Part shown: piece by piece, positions 23,891 to 35,039 of the stretch
Layout of the letters: every line of letters starts with the position of its first letter
How positions within the stretch are numbered: the stretch's first letter is position 1
Assembly (NCBI GenBank): GCA_029168955.1
Contig: JAPDOI010001702.1
Coordinates: forward strand, 1-64,000
DNA: 64,000 nt
From: Aplectana chamaeleonis
Taxonomy: Eukaryota > Nematoda > Chromadorea > Rhabditida > Cosmocercidae
Reading direction: 5' to 3'
Notes under the pieces: generated by a model
What the model saw: the letters and a program-made list of their open reading frames with translations, nothing else
Told to the model about the DNA's origin: nothing
Databases searched by the model: none
Translations under genes and position numbers: made by a program

Positions 23891-24330
23891 TGGCAATCAG
23901 CGCAACTTCTCACAACCTTTTCGCAGTCTTCATCGATATTTGGCCAGTAGACATAGCTTCGCGCTAGTCCTCTTATCCTGACGATCCCAGGATGGCCATA
24001 GTACAGCTCTAGGAGAACGTCTTTTCTCAGCGTCTCTGACACGACAACTCTATCGCTTACCATCACGCAGCCTTGCACTATCGATAACGATTCACGTTTA
24101 CTGTGAAACTGCTTCAAATCAGCTTTTACAACTTTTGGCCACTTTCCAGTATCAATGAAACCTTTCAGCTTTCGCAGCAGAACATCCTTTTCAGTGTGCT
24201 CACGAATCATATTTGCCGTGACGAGCAACCTACGAATAGCCTTTGCAAGCACTACATTCACGTCAACCTCCACTGAGGCGACTACGCGATCCTCCTCAAC
24301 AAGAGGATGCCTCTGTATCAGCCTTGACAA
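23891..24330 (-). pseudogene. Gypsy integrase zinc-binding domain (5' part)
   Basis: Minus-strand frame (open from 24675) ends in the integrase N-terminal zinc domain: GHPGIVRIRGLARSYVYWP, then CEKVVRSCADC with the Cys pair. Palindrome B interrupts it directly after the Cys pair; the core continues at 12759. Upstream (24330-24100) is the RNase H-integrase linker, with IREHTEKDVLLRKLKGFIDT. The domain itself looks intact. Confidence 0.93.
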
Positions 24331-24800
24331 ACCATTTGCCTGTCCAAACGAATCCGTCTTGATGTACTCGATTTCGAAATCATAGCCTATTAGCATTGTT
24401 GCCCAACGCATCAGACGGTTGGCTGAGTGGATCGGTATGCCCTTTTTGCTACCAAATATGGCCATCAGTGGCTTATGGTCCGTTCGGAGCGTAAAACGCC
24501 TTCCGTAAACAAATTTGTGGAACTTTTTGATTGCCTCCACAAGACCCAAAGCCTCCTTTTCGATTTGGGCATAATTCTTTTCTGCGACTGTTGTGATCTC
24601 GAGCCGTGGGCGATCGGCTTTTCTGTTCCATCCGGCATTTTGTGCGAGATCACGTATCCGATCCCATAATCGCACGCGTCAGCAGCTACGATTAGCTTCT
24701 TTTTAGGATCGTAGTGTGTCAGGTTCAAATCTGACATCGACACTCTCTTCAGTTTTTTGAACGCTGTTTCATGTGGTGCTTCCATATCCATTTAACGTCT
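24270..24800 (-). pseudogene. Gypsy RNase H
   Basis: Minus-strand RNase H in two frames. The first part (24791 down) has AADACDYGIGYVISHKMPDG. A one-base deletion near 24598, relative to the fragment at 3720, shifts the frame. The second part has QIEKEALGLVEAIKKFH, TDHKPLMAIFGSKKG and then ANGLSRL, where the last catalytic Asp of the family (ADGLSR) is Asn. The shift and the substitution indicate loss of activity. Confidence 0.9.
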
Positions 24801-25670
24801 TTTTTCAGCAAAGCATCCAGTGGTCCACGCATCTCCTTCATGTTCGGTATGAAAGACGAGTAATACATAACCATGCCTAGGAATGCGCGCAACTGTGCCA
24901 CATTCTGTGGTGCTGGCATTTTAGCGATGGCAGCCACCTTCTCTGGAATAGGACGACGTCCATCTCGGTCTACAACGAACCGGAGAAAACGGATTTCTGG
25001 TTTTGCAAACGAGCATATTTCCAGTCTTGCACGAGACCCGTATTCTTTTATTCGTTCGAGCAAAGCATGAATGTTTTTTTCTATGCTCTTCAGTTGTTTT
25101 TCCAATAACCAGAATATCGTCCAGGTAGGCTGCTACTCCTTCCAGACCAGATATCATTTTGTTCATGATGCTTTGAAAAATTCCTGGCGCTGTCTTGATA
25201 CCAAAAGGCAACCTTTTGTATCGATCTAGACCCTTGTGTGTATTGATTACCACCAACTTTTGGGCCTCATCTGTTAGTTGCACTTGAAAGTAAGCATCCG
25301 AAAAGTCAATCTGTGAGAAGACCGTTCCACCATTCAAAGATGCGAAAATATCATCCGGATTGACAATAGGATACTCATATGCCTCCAAGGCATTATTCAA
25401 ACCAGTTGAAAAATCGGCGCAGACCCTCATTTTGCCATTCGCTTTACGAACGCAAACTATCGGAGCTGCCCATTCACTGTGGGTTATCGGTTCGATCACA
25501 CCCATTTCTTCCAGGCGCTCAATCTCTTTTCCAACTGCATGCGCGACAGGTCTTTTCTTTCTGAAAATCGGTTTGGCGTTTGGCAACAATTTCAGAGCTG
25601 CTTTTTCTTTCGTACATGTGCCTAAGCCCTCTTGAAACACACTCTCGAATTTCCGTTTCAAATCCCTAAC
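24800..25670 (-). pseudogene. Gypsy reverse transcriptase
   Basis: Minus-strand RT with KANGKMRVCADFSTG, FSQIDFSDAYFQVQL, RYKRLPFGIKTAPGIFQS and the catalytic AYLDDILVIG, then the connection region FLGMVMYYSSFIPNMKEMRG. A seven-A run near 25073-25081 (six in the plus-strand copy) creates a frameshift after KTTEEHRKK. A TAG lies upstream between the protease and RT near 25672. This is the most complete RT in the window, but still broken. Confidence 0.93.
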
Positions 25671-25680
25671 CTAGTTGGCA

Positions 25681-25974
25681 TCATCTACGGTACTCACACG
25701 AGCTGCCATTCTTTCCATGTGATGCCGTTTCAGCGTTCTGTTTTATCCAGTCGAGGCCGACTAGACTTCTATGAGGGGTTACGTAACAACATCCCTCACC
25801 ATTAGCACCTCTCAGTTTGAACTGACATTTCAGCTTACCATGAACCTTCATTCGGTTCCCACTAGCGTCTTTCACAATCAGGCTAGTGTTTTTGAGTTCA
25901 TGACTGCCCATTTTCTTCCACTCATCCACACTCAACAGCGTGATGTCTGAGCCTGTGTCCAACTTAAACTCTAT
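25681..25974 (-). pseudogene. Gypsy aspartic protease
   Basis: Minus-strand frame with the retropepsin active site KLDTGSDITLLSVDEW and the C-terminal LVGLDWIKQN. It follows gag after an in-frame TAA (25975-25977) and goes out of frame with RT near 25720. The plus-strand gypsy fragment has the same TAA and the same shift, so these came from a shared ancestor, or are translational recoding sites (less likely for both). Confidence 0.88.
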
Positions 25975-26548
25975 TTAGTGCCCATTGACTCCAGCGGTGA
26001 CACATTGTCGAACCGCATTTACCTCAGCTTCAGCACTTCCTGCGAGAACTACTCGCCCGCAGCGTTTCTTGTGAGGTTTTGTGGCAGTCCTCGATTTGGA
26101 CCTGCTTCGATATTGCGACTTTTTCTCACAATATTTATCTTTGTGCTCCTTACCCCTACATGAGTTGCACACCCATGATTTGCTTCGGCACTCACGGCTT
26201 GTGTGACCAGTTCTACCACAGTTCCAACATTTTGATGTTCTTTCTTTTTCCTTCCGGAACGCCCCTTTTCTGACCTCTCTAACATCAGCTGAATCCTGTT
26301 CAATCATCTTTGACGCCTTCAATAACGTCATCATTCGGTCACATTCCTTATACATCTGATGAAACGTAGGCTTCCGTGGTTCCTTTGCTTCCTTATCCAA
26401 GAAGGCAAGAAATCTTTGTCGAATTTCGCGGTCTCTATGCGACTTGAGACCATAAATCCACAATAATGCCTTCAACCCTTCACTATCCAGCTCGTAAAAG
26501 TGAGCGTGTTCACACATTTCATTTACACGACCAGTGTACTGCATATAA
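25975..26548 (-). pseudogene. Gypsy gag, C-terminal part with nucleocapsid
   Basis: Open minus-strand frame from the edge of C1 to the TAA at 25975. The capsid part includes LKALLWIYGLKSHRDREIRQ and TFHQMYKECDRMM. The nucleocapsid has two CX2CX4HX4C knuckles (CWNCGRTGHTSREC and CNSCRGKEHKDKYC) and a basic tail. It packages genomic RNA in an intact element. The N-terminal part lies at 32743-33241, beyond C1. Confidence 0.94.
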
Positions 26549-27283
26549 CTCAGGTAAAACTAGTTGTCCAGAATCGTACGAATAGTTGTTGAGAATCGGT
26601 CGACAATCGAGAAGTTGTCCAGAAAGTTGATAAAGTTGTCGAGAATTCTGAGATTCGCAGTATTTGTCGAGAATTGCGGCCGATTTGCTCAGAATTTCAG
26701 AGAGAGTTGCCGAGAATCCGGGGGAGCGAGTGTTTGCCGAGAATTCGGACAGATTTCTCGATACCTCCTTCCGAAATTGAGAATATGTTTCGAATATGTC
26801 GAAAATTTCGCAAGAATTCAGAACATCACTTCACAACCCTCTTTACACCACTTTCTTCAATTATTGCGACTGCGGTTTTTGTTCTTCTCTTTTCATGTGG
26901 GCCCTCTGTGGTTTTTTTCTTTTTTCTCCATTCTTCTAGCTGGTTATCAATTATAATATATTTCACCGACTTCTTAAACATCAAACTCGCTTCTTTTTTG
27001 AATTTTCATCTTCTCAAAATATCGAACTTACCAAAACATGGGATTTTCTAGTTAAAGAGTTTTGAAAGTTTACGAGCTTACAAGTACTGATCTTTTTTTC
27101 CATGACCGGTAGTTGCGGCAGTCGGATTTAAGATATAATATTCGAGAAGTTACCCAAGAAGTATCAGCACAACGTTTAAATTAAGATAGTTAATTCTAAT
27201 AAATCTCGAATGATTCAGTTCTGACCGAAATTTGCAACTCTAAACCTTGCAATGGTTGTTTATCATTACATTAATGTACAATA

Positions 27284-30200
27284 CAGTACTCGCCCTAATT
27301 TACTCAAAGAAGTCGCGAAAGTCGCGAAACCGCGACTTTTCGCCATAAATCGTTTCTTTCTCACTTTTTCCCTATAGTGTGTGGTACCATTCGAACGTAC
27401 ACGTCGCCCTCTATCCGATTCGATAGAGAAGTTCTGAGAAAGTCCATTTTCGTACTGCTCCCCTACTCGAAGTACCTGAGGTGAGCCATAAACGGGCGCT
27501 CCCGAGATAATTACTCTCCTCTCGGCGAACGCATGCATGCTCACGAGAAGTCGCCAGAGTCAGTCACGTTTTTTCGTAGAAACATTGTAAATAGAGATTG
27601 GCAGAGTAGTTGTTTCACTGAATAAAATTCAATTCACTGGCGCTGAGGTTTAAACTTTGAAATGTAATGGCTTTTTCTAAATTCAATTGAGGGGCTGCAG
27701 ACTTGTCACCGCACACATTCCGCTAAATCGGAGAATTTTCGCAAACTTCCCATTTCATTCTCAATGCAAACTTCGTGACCTTTTGAATAGCTATTTACAC
27801 TTATGTATGCAAAATAATTAACCGAATATAATTTTAATTTTTTCGTTTTTTTTTGAAAATTTTCAATTTCTTTCAGATTTTGAGAATTCGAGTTCAATTC
27901 AAAAATTCTGCATCTGATTCAATTTTTAGCATTGAAAACTTATTCAAAGTTCGGAATTTCTGACTTTTATTTGAAATCAATCGTGATTTTGAACTTCCCA
28001 TTTTTTTCAAACTTTCGATTTGATTTTTTTGGGAAACTCTTGCTTATTAAAAGTTTTGGGAGCTCGGTAATATGTTCAACTTTTTAATATTACAAATTCA
28101 ATCAATTTCAATAATTCAGAATGTGATTCAACTTATTTCTGATTTTCGAATTCGATTCTTTTTTGATTTTCTAGTTCATTTCGAGTTTCGAAACGCACTC
28201 CACGCAGGCAACAACAGTCTGTATCCACTTCAGTAGAATCTGCGTAATAATCAATTGAATTTAACAACAAGTTTTTCAGGTTTTTTTCTGCGACTTGTCT
28301 CAGATTTTGTTAATTTGAATTTAAAACGAAAACCGCAATTAATTCGATTTTTTTACATTAGAAAACTAGTCGAATTTTGAAAATTCTGAATTTAATTCAA
28401 ATTCAATTCTGATTTTTGAAATCCATTTTCTTTCAAGTATATTTCAAATTTATTTCTAACCTCGAAATCCAAATTTATTTATGATTTAAAAATTCTCTTT
28501 TTTTCGGATTTTCAAATATATATTTCAGGTTTTTTATAGGTCTCTTGACTGCTTCATGTTTTGAAAAGTCGGCAGATGATTCAAATCTTTAATACCGCAA
28601 ATCTATTCGAATCTTGAAACTCTGAATTCAATTCAAATTTATTTCTGATTATTAATTCTGATTTTTATTTGCGAATTTATGAATTTGTTTCAGATTTTGA
28701 AATTATATATTTATAAAATTTTGATAAAATGAGTTTGATTAAAATTTTGAAACTTAAAAATTAAAGCGAACTTTAAAGTTCCGAACTGTCCAAATTTTTG
28801 AATTTAATCAAAATTTCGGATGTAGTTCAAATTTTGAGAGTGAGACAAACTTTTCAGCATTTGTAAACATTGTAGAAGAATAAAATAGCGAATCCTGTCA
28901 AATTTATCACTGTTCATCGCGATATTAATTCATACTAAATGTATTTGATATTTAGTTTTGTTTCATTTCATTATAATTTCAAAATTTTCAATTTTACCTA
29001 TTTATTGATTTTATCATTTTTATGTATTGAATACAATTTTCTTAAATACCTATTTATAACTTCATTCAAGCAACTTATAGATCCAAAATGCATCTAGAAT
29101 CGCAGAAGTCCCAAGATTTCAAAAGTTCTAGGGCTTCTACGAGTGGTGGTGTAAAGATCTGGAGCCTTGCCAACGCTAAAACCCTGTGCGTGACCCTTCA
29201 CCCCTCGAATGCCGGCCGATTTATCCACGCAGGATGGCCTTCTCCGCCACCACTGACCAACACATATCGACTGGACGGCCCACACGAGACCGAAATATGG
29301 AAGAATCTTCAATAAATATGCGTTCCCGTACACTCCGCGGTCAAAATATAGATTTCAGGAAATTGTGGAACTTTTTTTTTGAAATTTAGAATGAATATTT
29401 TTACACTATATATAAATACAAGATCTATTTCAATTTTCCAGGCCATACAAAATTTTTTTAGCAAATCAGGATTGAAAAATAGTGAAGATCGGACCCACCT
29501 TGCATTTAGATTATCCTTAGTGAAAATGGGAATATATAGCACCATACTGCTGATCAGAAAAAAGGTTTCATATGTTCATCGAAACATGAAAATTCTCATG
29601 GATAAGCAAATCAGTGCATCTGGGAGAAGTTTCATTGTAGTTACCAAGTTATCAGGTTTGACAGAAAACTCACGATACCATGCATTGATTGATTTTCAAA
29701 ATCAAAATCACGAATATTGTCGAAATGTTTGATAAAAAAAGACTCGCTCACAACCAGTCCCGATTTTTAAACTTTGAATTGAAATCAAAATTTGACATGA
29801 AATTGAAATTTAATGCAAATGCGGAGTTTAAAAATTCAGATGGATTTCTTGATTTCTGACACTTGTATAATATTCAGAATTTGGATTAATTTCACAATTT
29901 TTAAATGCTTGCACAAAATTCGTATAATGAAGAGTGAAGTCGGACATGGACCTTATAAAGAGTAAAACAAATTTTTTAAGAAATTAGTAAATAATACCTG
30001 AAAATATTTAAAACATTTAAAATGGAACACATTTTGATAAAATTTCCATGAATTCTAAAAAAAATTAAAATTTGAATTAAGAAAAGGGTTTGAAAATTCT
30101 CTGAAGTCGTCTATATTTTGACCGCGGAGTGTACGGGAATGCATATTTATTGAAGATTCTTCCATATTTCGGTCTCGTGTGGGCCGTCCAGTCGATATGT

Positions 30201-31780
30201 GTTGGTCAGTGGCGGCGGAGAAGGCCAGCCCGTGTTGGTAAATGGGCCGGCATTCGAGGGGTGAAGGGTCACGCACAGGGCTAGCGTTGGCAAGGCTCCA
30301 AATCTGTAAACCACCACTCGTAGAAGCCCTAGAACTTCTGAAATCTTGGAACTTCTGCAATTTTGGGTGCTTCTTAGATCGATCAGTGGCTTGAATAAAG
30401 TTATAAATAGGTATTCAAGAAAATTTTATTCAATACATAAAAATGATAAAATCAATAAATAAGTGAAATTGAAAATTTTTAAATTATAAAGAAATGAAAC
30501 AAAACAAAATATTAAATACATTTAGTATGAATTAATATCGCGATGAAAAATGATAAATTCGATAGGATTCGCTCTTTTTATTCTTCAACAATGTTTACAA
30601 ATGCTGAAAAGTTTGTCTCACTCTCAAAATTTGAACTACATTCGAAATTTTGATTAAATTCAAAATTTTGGACATTTCGGAATTTTAAAGTTCGCTTTAA
30701 ATTTTAAGTTTCAAAATTTTAATCAAACTCGGTTTATCAAAATTAAAAAAAATATATATATATTTTCAAAATCTGAAATAAATTCAGAATTTCGCAAATA
30801 AAAAATCAGAATTCAATAATCAGAAATAAATTCGAATAGATTTGCGGTGTTAAAAATTTGAATCAACTGCCGACTAGAAAATCAGAAAAGAATCGAATTC
30901 GAAAATCAGAAATAAGTTGAATCACATTCTGAATTATTGAAATTGATTGAATTTGTAATATTAAAAAGTTGAACATATTACCGAGCTCCCAAAACTTTTA
31001 ATAAGCAAGAGTTTCCCAAAAAAATCAAATCGAAAGTTTGAAAAAAAAATGCGAAGTTCAAAATCACGATTAATTATAAATAAAACTCAGAAATTCCAAA
31101 CTTTGAATAAGTTTTCAATGTTAAAAATTGAATCAGATGCAAAGTTTTTGAATTGAACTCGAATTCTCAAAATCTGAAAGAAATTGAAAATTTTCAAAAA
31201 AAAAACGAAAAAATTAAAATTATATTCGGTTAATTATTTTACACACATAAGTGTAAATAGCTATTCAAAAGGTCATGAAGTTCGCATTGAGAATGAAGTG
31301 GGAAGTTTGCGAAAATTCTACGATTTAGCGGAATGTGTGCGGTGACAAGTCTGCAGCCCCTCAATTGAATTTAGAAAAAGCCATTACATTTCAAAGTTTA
31401 AACCTCAATGCCAGTGAATTGATTTTTATTCCGTGAAACAACTACTCTGCCAATCTCTATTTACAATGTTTCTACGAAAGAACGTGAGTGACTGACTCTG
31501 GCGACTTCTCGTGAGCATGCATGCGTTCGCCGAGAGGAGAGTAATTATCTCGGGAGCGCCCGTTTATGGCTCACCTCAGGTACTTCGAGTAGGGGAGCAG
31601 AACGAAAATGGACTTTCTCAGAACTTCTTTATCGAATCGGATAGAGGGCGACGTGTACGTTCGAATGGTACCACACACTATAGGGAAAAATGGAGAAAGA
31701 AACGAGTTATGGCGAAAAGTCGCAAAAGTCGCGATTTCGCGACTTTCGCGACTTCTTTGAGTAAATTAGGGCGAGTATTG
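27284..31780. mobile_element. Foldback element E, 4.50 kb, TA duplication, nested in C1
   Basis: Ends CAGTACTCGCCCTAATTTAC and its complement (CAATACTCGCCC at the right end), with TA at 27282-27283 and 31781-31782. The C2 copy near 56612 is uninterrupted at the same place (GTACAATATGTATGTGGACT), proving the insertion. Left arm 27284 to ~29368, loop to ~30098, right arm to 31780. The outer arms carry nested TCGCGA/AAGTCGCG words. Most of each arm is AT-rich short-period sequence (AAATTTTGAA, AATTCAAATT). The inner 270 bases of each arm are GC-balanced. The right arm lacks ~400 bases present at 28171-28570. Confidence 0.95.
29369..30098. other. Loop of foldback E
   Basis: Unpaired ~730-base centre. 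A 117-codon plus-strand frame (29379-29732) is present but matches nothing I recognise and has AT-driven composition. No transposase motif. Confidence 0.5.
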
Positions 31781-31782
31781 TA

Positions 31783-31845
31783 TGTGGACTTCCGGCGGGT
31801 CCACACCTGAAGCCAGCGGTTTGGCCCGCTGAAAGTCCACATTTT
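31783..31845. repeat. Partial hairpin in C1
   Basis: TGTGGACTTCCGGCGGGTCC followed by a shortened, imperfect complement ending GAAAGTCCACA. In C2 (56517-56610) the full hairpin is kept, so C1 has lost part of it. Confidence 0.75.
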
Positions 31846-32742
31846 GCAAAGTATGGGTCACGAGAGTAGAATATTTGGGGATAGGGGCTCTCTACATACA
31901 AAGGGAGGAGTTGTACCATTTTTTTCAGTTCGACATGTCGTGCGACTCAATGCAAGCGAAGTTGTCCCGAGTGGAATTAGGGCCGCGAAACGCGAAACAA
32001 CTCCTCCCTCGGTATGTAGAGAGCCCCTGTCCCGGAATTTTGAGATTATCGGGGTCTATTTACCTTCCATACAAACTTTCACCACCTAAGATGACGGCTG
32101 AACCCCGCTACAGTATAATGGTTCACACCTTTCTCAGGTGAAGTCCGGCCGGAAGTCGACTATTTTGAAAACTAGGAGCCACGAGAGTAGAGTATTTGAG
32201 TCCAGCGGGGTCGATTGTCGACAATTTTGAAAACTAGGAGCCACGAGAGTAGGATAGCTGAGTCCAGCGTGGTCAATTTACTCTCTACTCAAACTTTCAC
32301 CGTCTTAGAGTACTTTCGAAGACCACTACACTGATGGCGCACTGGTGCTGGGCAAGCGGCCCATGTTGAACGATTTTGTAGACCCACAGCATATACGATG
32401 CACAGTTTGCCTCTGCCAGTCGTCGAGTTGCCAAATTAGGAATCCGGCAAACTGAGAGAGGTGAAACCATCTTCGTAAGCTTCGCCGACCGCTGTAATCA
32501 TCGGTTGAGCAGGAGCTCCAATTTTTGGTTAAGTGCACACGATTGCACATGTGTAAAAATGCTGGCTAACTGTCGAGAGTCGGGCAAGGAGTTGTCGGGA
32601 ATTGGTCGAGATGTAGTCGGGCATTGTCGAGAATTTGGCGAAAAGTTGTCCAGAAATCTCTAAAGTCTGCGAAAGTTGTCCTGCATTCGTACGCCTACAG
32701 GACAACTTTTCGTCCGATTCCCGACAACTAGTTTCACCTGAG

Positions 32743-33241
32743 AATCCTCTGTGTCCAGTTTTTCTACTTTCATACACTGATATCGCAATGTGAATAAAGA
32801 TTTCTTTACATCGAACATGTCTTCAAGGGCTGAAATCGTTCCGCTGAACGAAACGTCTGACGGTGCTTTCAGGAGAATTTGACGCTTATATCTCTCGAAG
32901 ACTTCATTGTCAAGCTTCACTAGCAACAATCTCAACCTTGCATCTTCAGCAAGGGATGCACCATCTTTCATTAGTGTGTCTTCATGTCTTTCATACCACC
33001 GAGAGGAACACCTATCAATCTCGGGGTCAAACTCGAACGTTGTGAACCGACCGTTCAATTCCGACATCAATGTCGATTGATGCGGCACCACCTCAATTTC
33101 TGGCTTCGCCTCACTTTTTGTAGCCATTAATTTCATCATTTGCTGTACCAACTCCATTTGGTTTTGAGCATTTTCTTGCATCATCAGCCTCATTTGCTGA
33201 GCGTTCTGATCTAACAGCTTTTGGACGGTTTCCTGGTCCAT
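32743..33241 (-). pseudogene. Gypsy gag, N-terminal part
   Basis: Starts at an ATG at 33241-33239 (MDQETVQKLLDQNAQQMRLM), giving a Gln/Met-rich helical N-terminus that is probably a coiled coil, then RFTTFEFDPE, WYERHEDTL and ARLRLLLVKLDNEVFERYKR, the matrix/capsid-like region of nematode gypsy Gag. The frame is open up to the C1 insertion at 32742. Gag forms the particle in active relatives. The remaining capsid and nucleocapsid are at 26548-25975. Confidence 0.93.
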
Positions 33242-33631
33242 GATCAATCAAGGGCGGTAATCTCAAATCAAGCCCAATATGCTCTTTTGCTCAGAAACTT
33301 TGCTCCAGCGTCTTGAACGCTAGATCAATTGCCTTTTGGATCAAGCACAATCAATCAAAATGTGCGATCTCTCAACCGAGTTCAAGCCCAGAGGCGACTA
33401 TTGGTCTATTCAGGTGCTCAAGCGCAATAGCGCGACTTCCCTGATCTTAGCAACTCCAGAAAATCAACCGCCGGGGCGGGATTCCGGTCTATTCTCAGGT
33501 ATTGAACCGCAGGGCGGGCACCTGGTATTTCGAAAGCAATTCAACCGCAGGGCGGGCTGCTATCGACTTTCTTTGTTCTTTTAGTTGTTTTGCAGGTAAT
33601 CGACCGCGAGGCGGGAGACCTGATCGCCAGT
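33242..33631 (-). promoter_or_regulatory. Gypsy leader with PBS-like site and four repeated motifs
   Basis: Two bases inside the LTR, the minus strand reads TGGCGATCAGG (33629-33619), with the TGG expected of a tRNA primer site; the tRNA is not assigned. The leader holds four copies of CCGC..GGCGGG on the plus strand (about 33472, 33508, 33545, 33604), each preceded by TCAA/TGAA/CGA. Confidence 0.65.
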
Positions 33632-33969
33632 TGTTGTGTACGGGACACAATCGGCGAGCAAAAAGGTTTATTCCAAAAGGGTGCCGCATGCAGGTGGCAG
33701 TGCAAAAGGTACAGCGAGAATAACAGTGAGTAGTAGTTAGGCCAGTGGTTGGCTTCTCGGCGTCGTCGTGGTGGCTTGGCGTCGAGGTGGTGCAGGAACG
33801 GAGTGGCAGTGGTAGGGGATTCCAATCGGATCCGTAACAGTGCGACGGCAGGGGTTTATATAGCGCGGTGGGTGGTCTGTGATTGGCCGGTTTTCGCGCC
33901 TAGATCAAACCGCCACCCACATGGTGATCAGTCGATAAATCAACTGATATTTGATCTCCCATCACAACA
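33632..33969 (-). repeat. Gypsy 5' LTR
   Basis: 338-bp LTR with TGTTGTG...CACAACA ends. On the minus strand a TATATAAA box lies at about 33855-33862 and an AATAAA signal at about 33667-33672, marking U3 and R. The GTAAC duplication follows at 33970-33974. Confidence 0.95.
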
Positions 33970-33974
33970 GTAAC

Positions 33975-34659
33975 CATGAAGAAATGTGCGATTTTAGACC
34001 AAGATTGAAGTGTTCCAGTGTCGGATATTCGCAAAAGTAGCTGGGAAAAGTGTGTTTTTAACTTGGGACTGCAGATGTTGTATACTTAGAACATAGTATC
34101 AATACAAGCAGAAGCATTGAAACAGTTCGCACATTGCAGTGTTCGATTATTCGAAAAGTTCGGGAAACCTACTTTTTGGTTTCAATTATACTTGCTGTTC
34201 TTGGTTCATAGATTGTAAGGGCTTCTTTCTTGAGTAACCCTATAATTGCAAGAATATTCGTCAATTTTCGCTCGAATAAAATGGAGAACAGGTGTTAAAT
34301 ATTGACGTATTCGCTCAGGGAAAGTGAAGGTTTCTGTTCGTGTTAATTCGTGCGTCGGAAAGTTTCCGGCAGCCCATATTCTAGTAATTCATATTCATTC
34401 AAAAGCTAACATCAATGAATCGGATGCACGCGTTCCAATAAATTTCGTTGATCCATCTCTTTGCGACCTTTTTTCGCATGTCGTAGCTATCAGTGGGCAA
34501 TATTTCCCACTTGTCAACTGCAGTCATGGCGCAGAGAATGTGTGCGCCGCCGTCGCGAATACGATCCTGGTTCGGCAACACCCTGTTACAGGGTTTTGCG
34601 GAAAAGTTTATGCTGGCAAAAGGTCCCTCCAAGTTTGTTGTCATAGGTGGCACATGAGA
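33975..34659. other. Unassigned sequence before the Tc1-like remnant
   Basis: No recognisable gene. A 94-codon minus-strand frame at 34399-34683 (KKVAKRWINEIYW near its end) is not identified. It may be internal sequence of the Tc1-like remnant. Confidence 0.3.
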
Positions 34660-34986
34660 GGATGTACCTGAGGTTGGTTCCATCTTTATGTGGTGACGGC
34701 GGAGGGTTTGCTACGGGCCCTGGAGTGGCTCCGGTGCAACAACGTCGATACTCTGCCTTGGTCAGCGATCAGCCCGGATCTGATTCCTATCGAGAACCTT
34801 TGGGGAATCATTGTTCGCAAGATCTACAAGGATGGGAGGCAATACGTAACTGTGGAGTCACTCAAGGAGGCCATCGTGGACGCATGGAACGAAATTAACC
34901 AAGGGACCCTCCAGAACCTCAGTGATAGCATAACAGATAGACTGTTTGAACTTATTTCGCGTAACGGTGGTGTAGCATCATACTGA
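34660..34986 (+). pseudogene. Tc1/Tc3-like transposase, C-terminal fragment
   Basis: The frame ending at a TGA near 34984 reads LPWSAISPDLIPIENLWGII, then VESLKEAIVDAWNEI. SPDLxPIENLWG holds the last catalytic Glu of the Tc1 DDE domain, followed by the usual C-terminal helices. The first two catalytic Asp residues and the DNA-binding domain are missing upstream. The terminal repeat of the element lies 260 bases downstream. Dead remnant. Confidence 0.88.
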
Positions 34987-35039
34987 AGACTTTTTCCATA
35001 TGAATTGTTTGAAATTATTCGATAAAATTATGAATTCCC

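Larger units (their letters stand above)
26549..32742. mobile_element. Element C1, 6.19 kb, inserted in gag
   Basis: Ends CTCAGGTAAAACTAGTTGTC and GACAACTAGTTTCACCTGAG. The gag frame on each side rejoins if AA is a 2-bp target duplication. Both subterminal zones are crowded with GTTGTCGAGAATTCGG-like words (26560-26770; 32570-32730). Foldback E occupies 27284-31780, so C1 itself is ~1.7 kb. A second copy, C2, lies at 55061-58964 in opposite orientation. No transposase found. Confidence 0.93.
5762..33969 (-). mobile_element. Ty3/gypsy LTR retrotransposon, 28.2 kb with nested insertions
   Basis: A minus-strand LTR element with matched LTRs starting TGTTGTG and ending CACAACA, flanked by the 5-bp duplication GTAAC at 5757-5761 and 33970-33974. 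Internal order in its own direction: 5' LTR, primer site, gag with two zinc knuckles, protease, RT, RNase H, integrase, polypurine tract, 3' LTR. Three insertions interrupt it: foldback A in the 3' LTR, palindrome B in integrase, element C1 in gag. Subtracting them leaves about 5.4 kb, normal for this group. The LTRs are similar but carry several small indels, and gag and pol have stops and frameshifts, so it is an old defective copy. Confidence 0.96.

Noticed and set aside
26549..32742. C1 as a Helitron
   Set aside because: It has clear terminal inverted repeats and an apparent 2-bp duplication, and lacks TC/CTRR ends between A and T.
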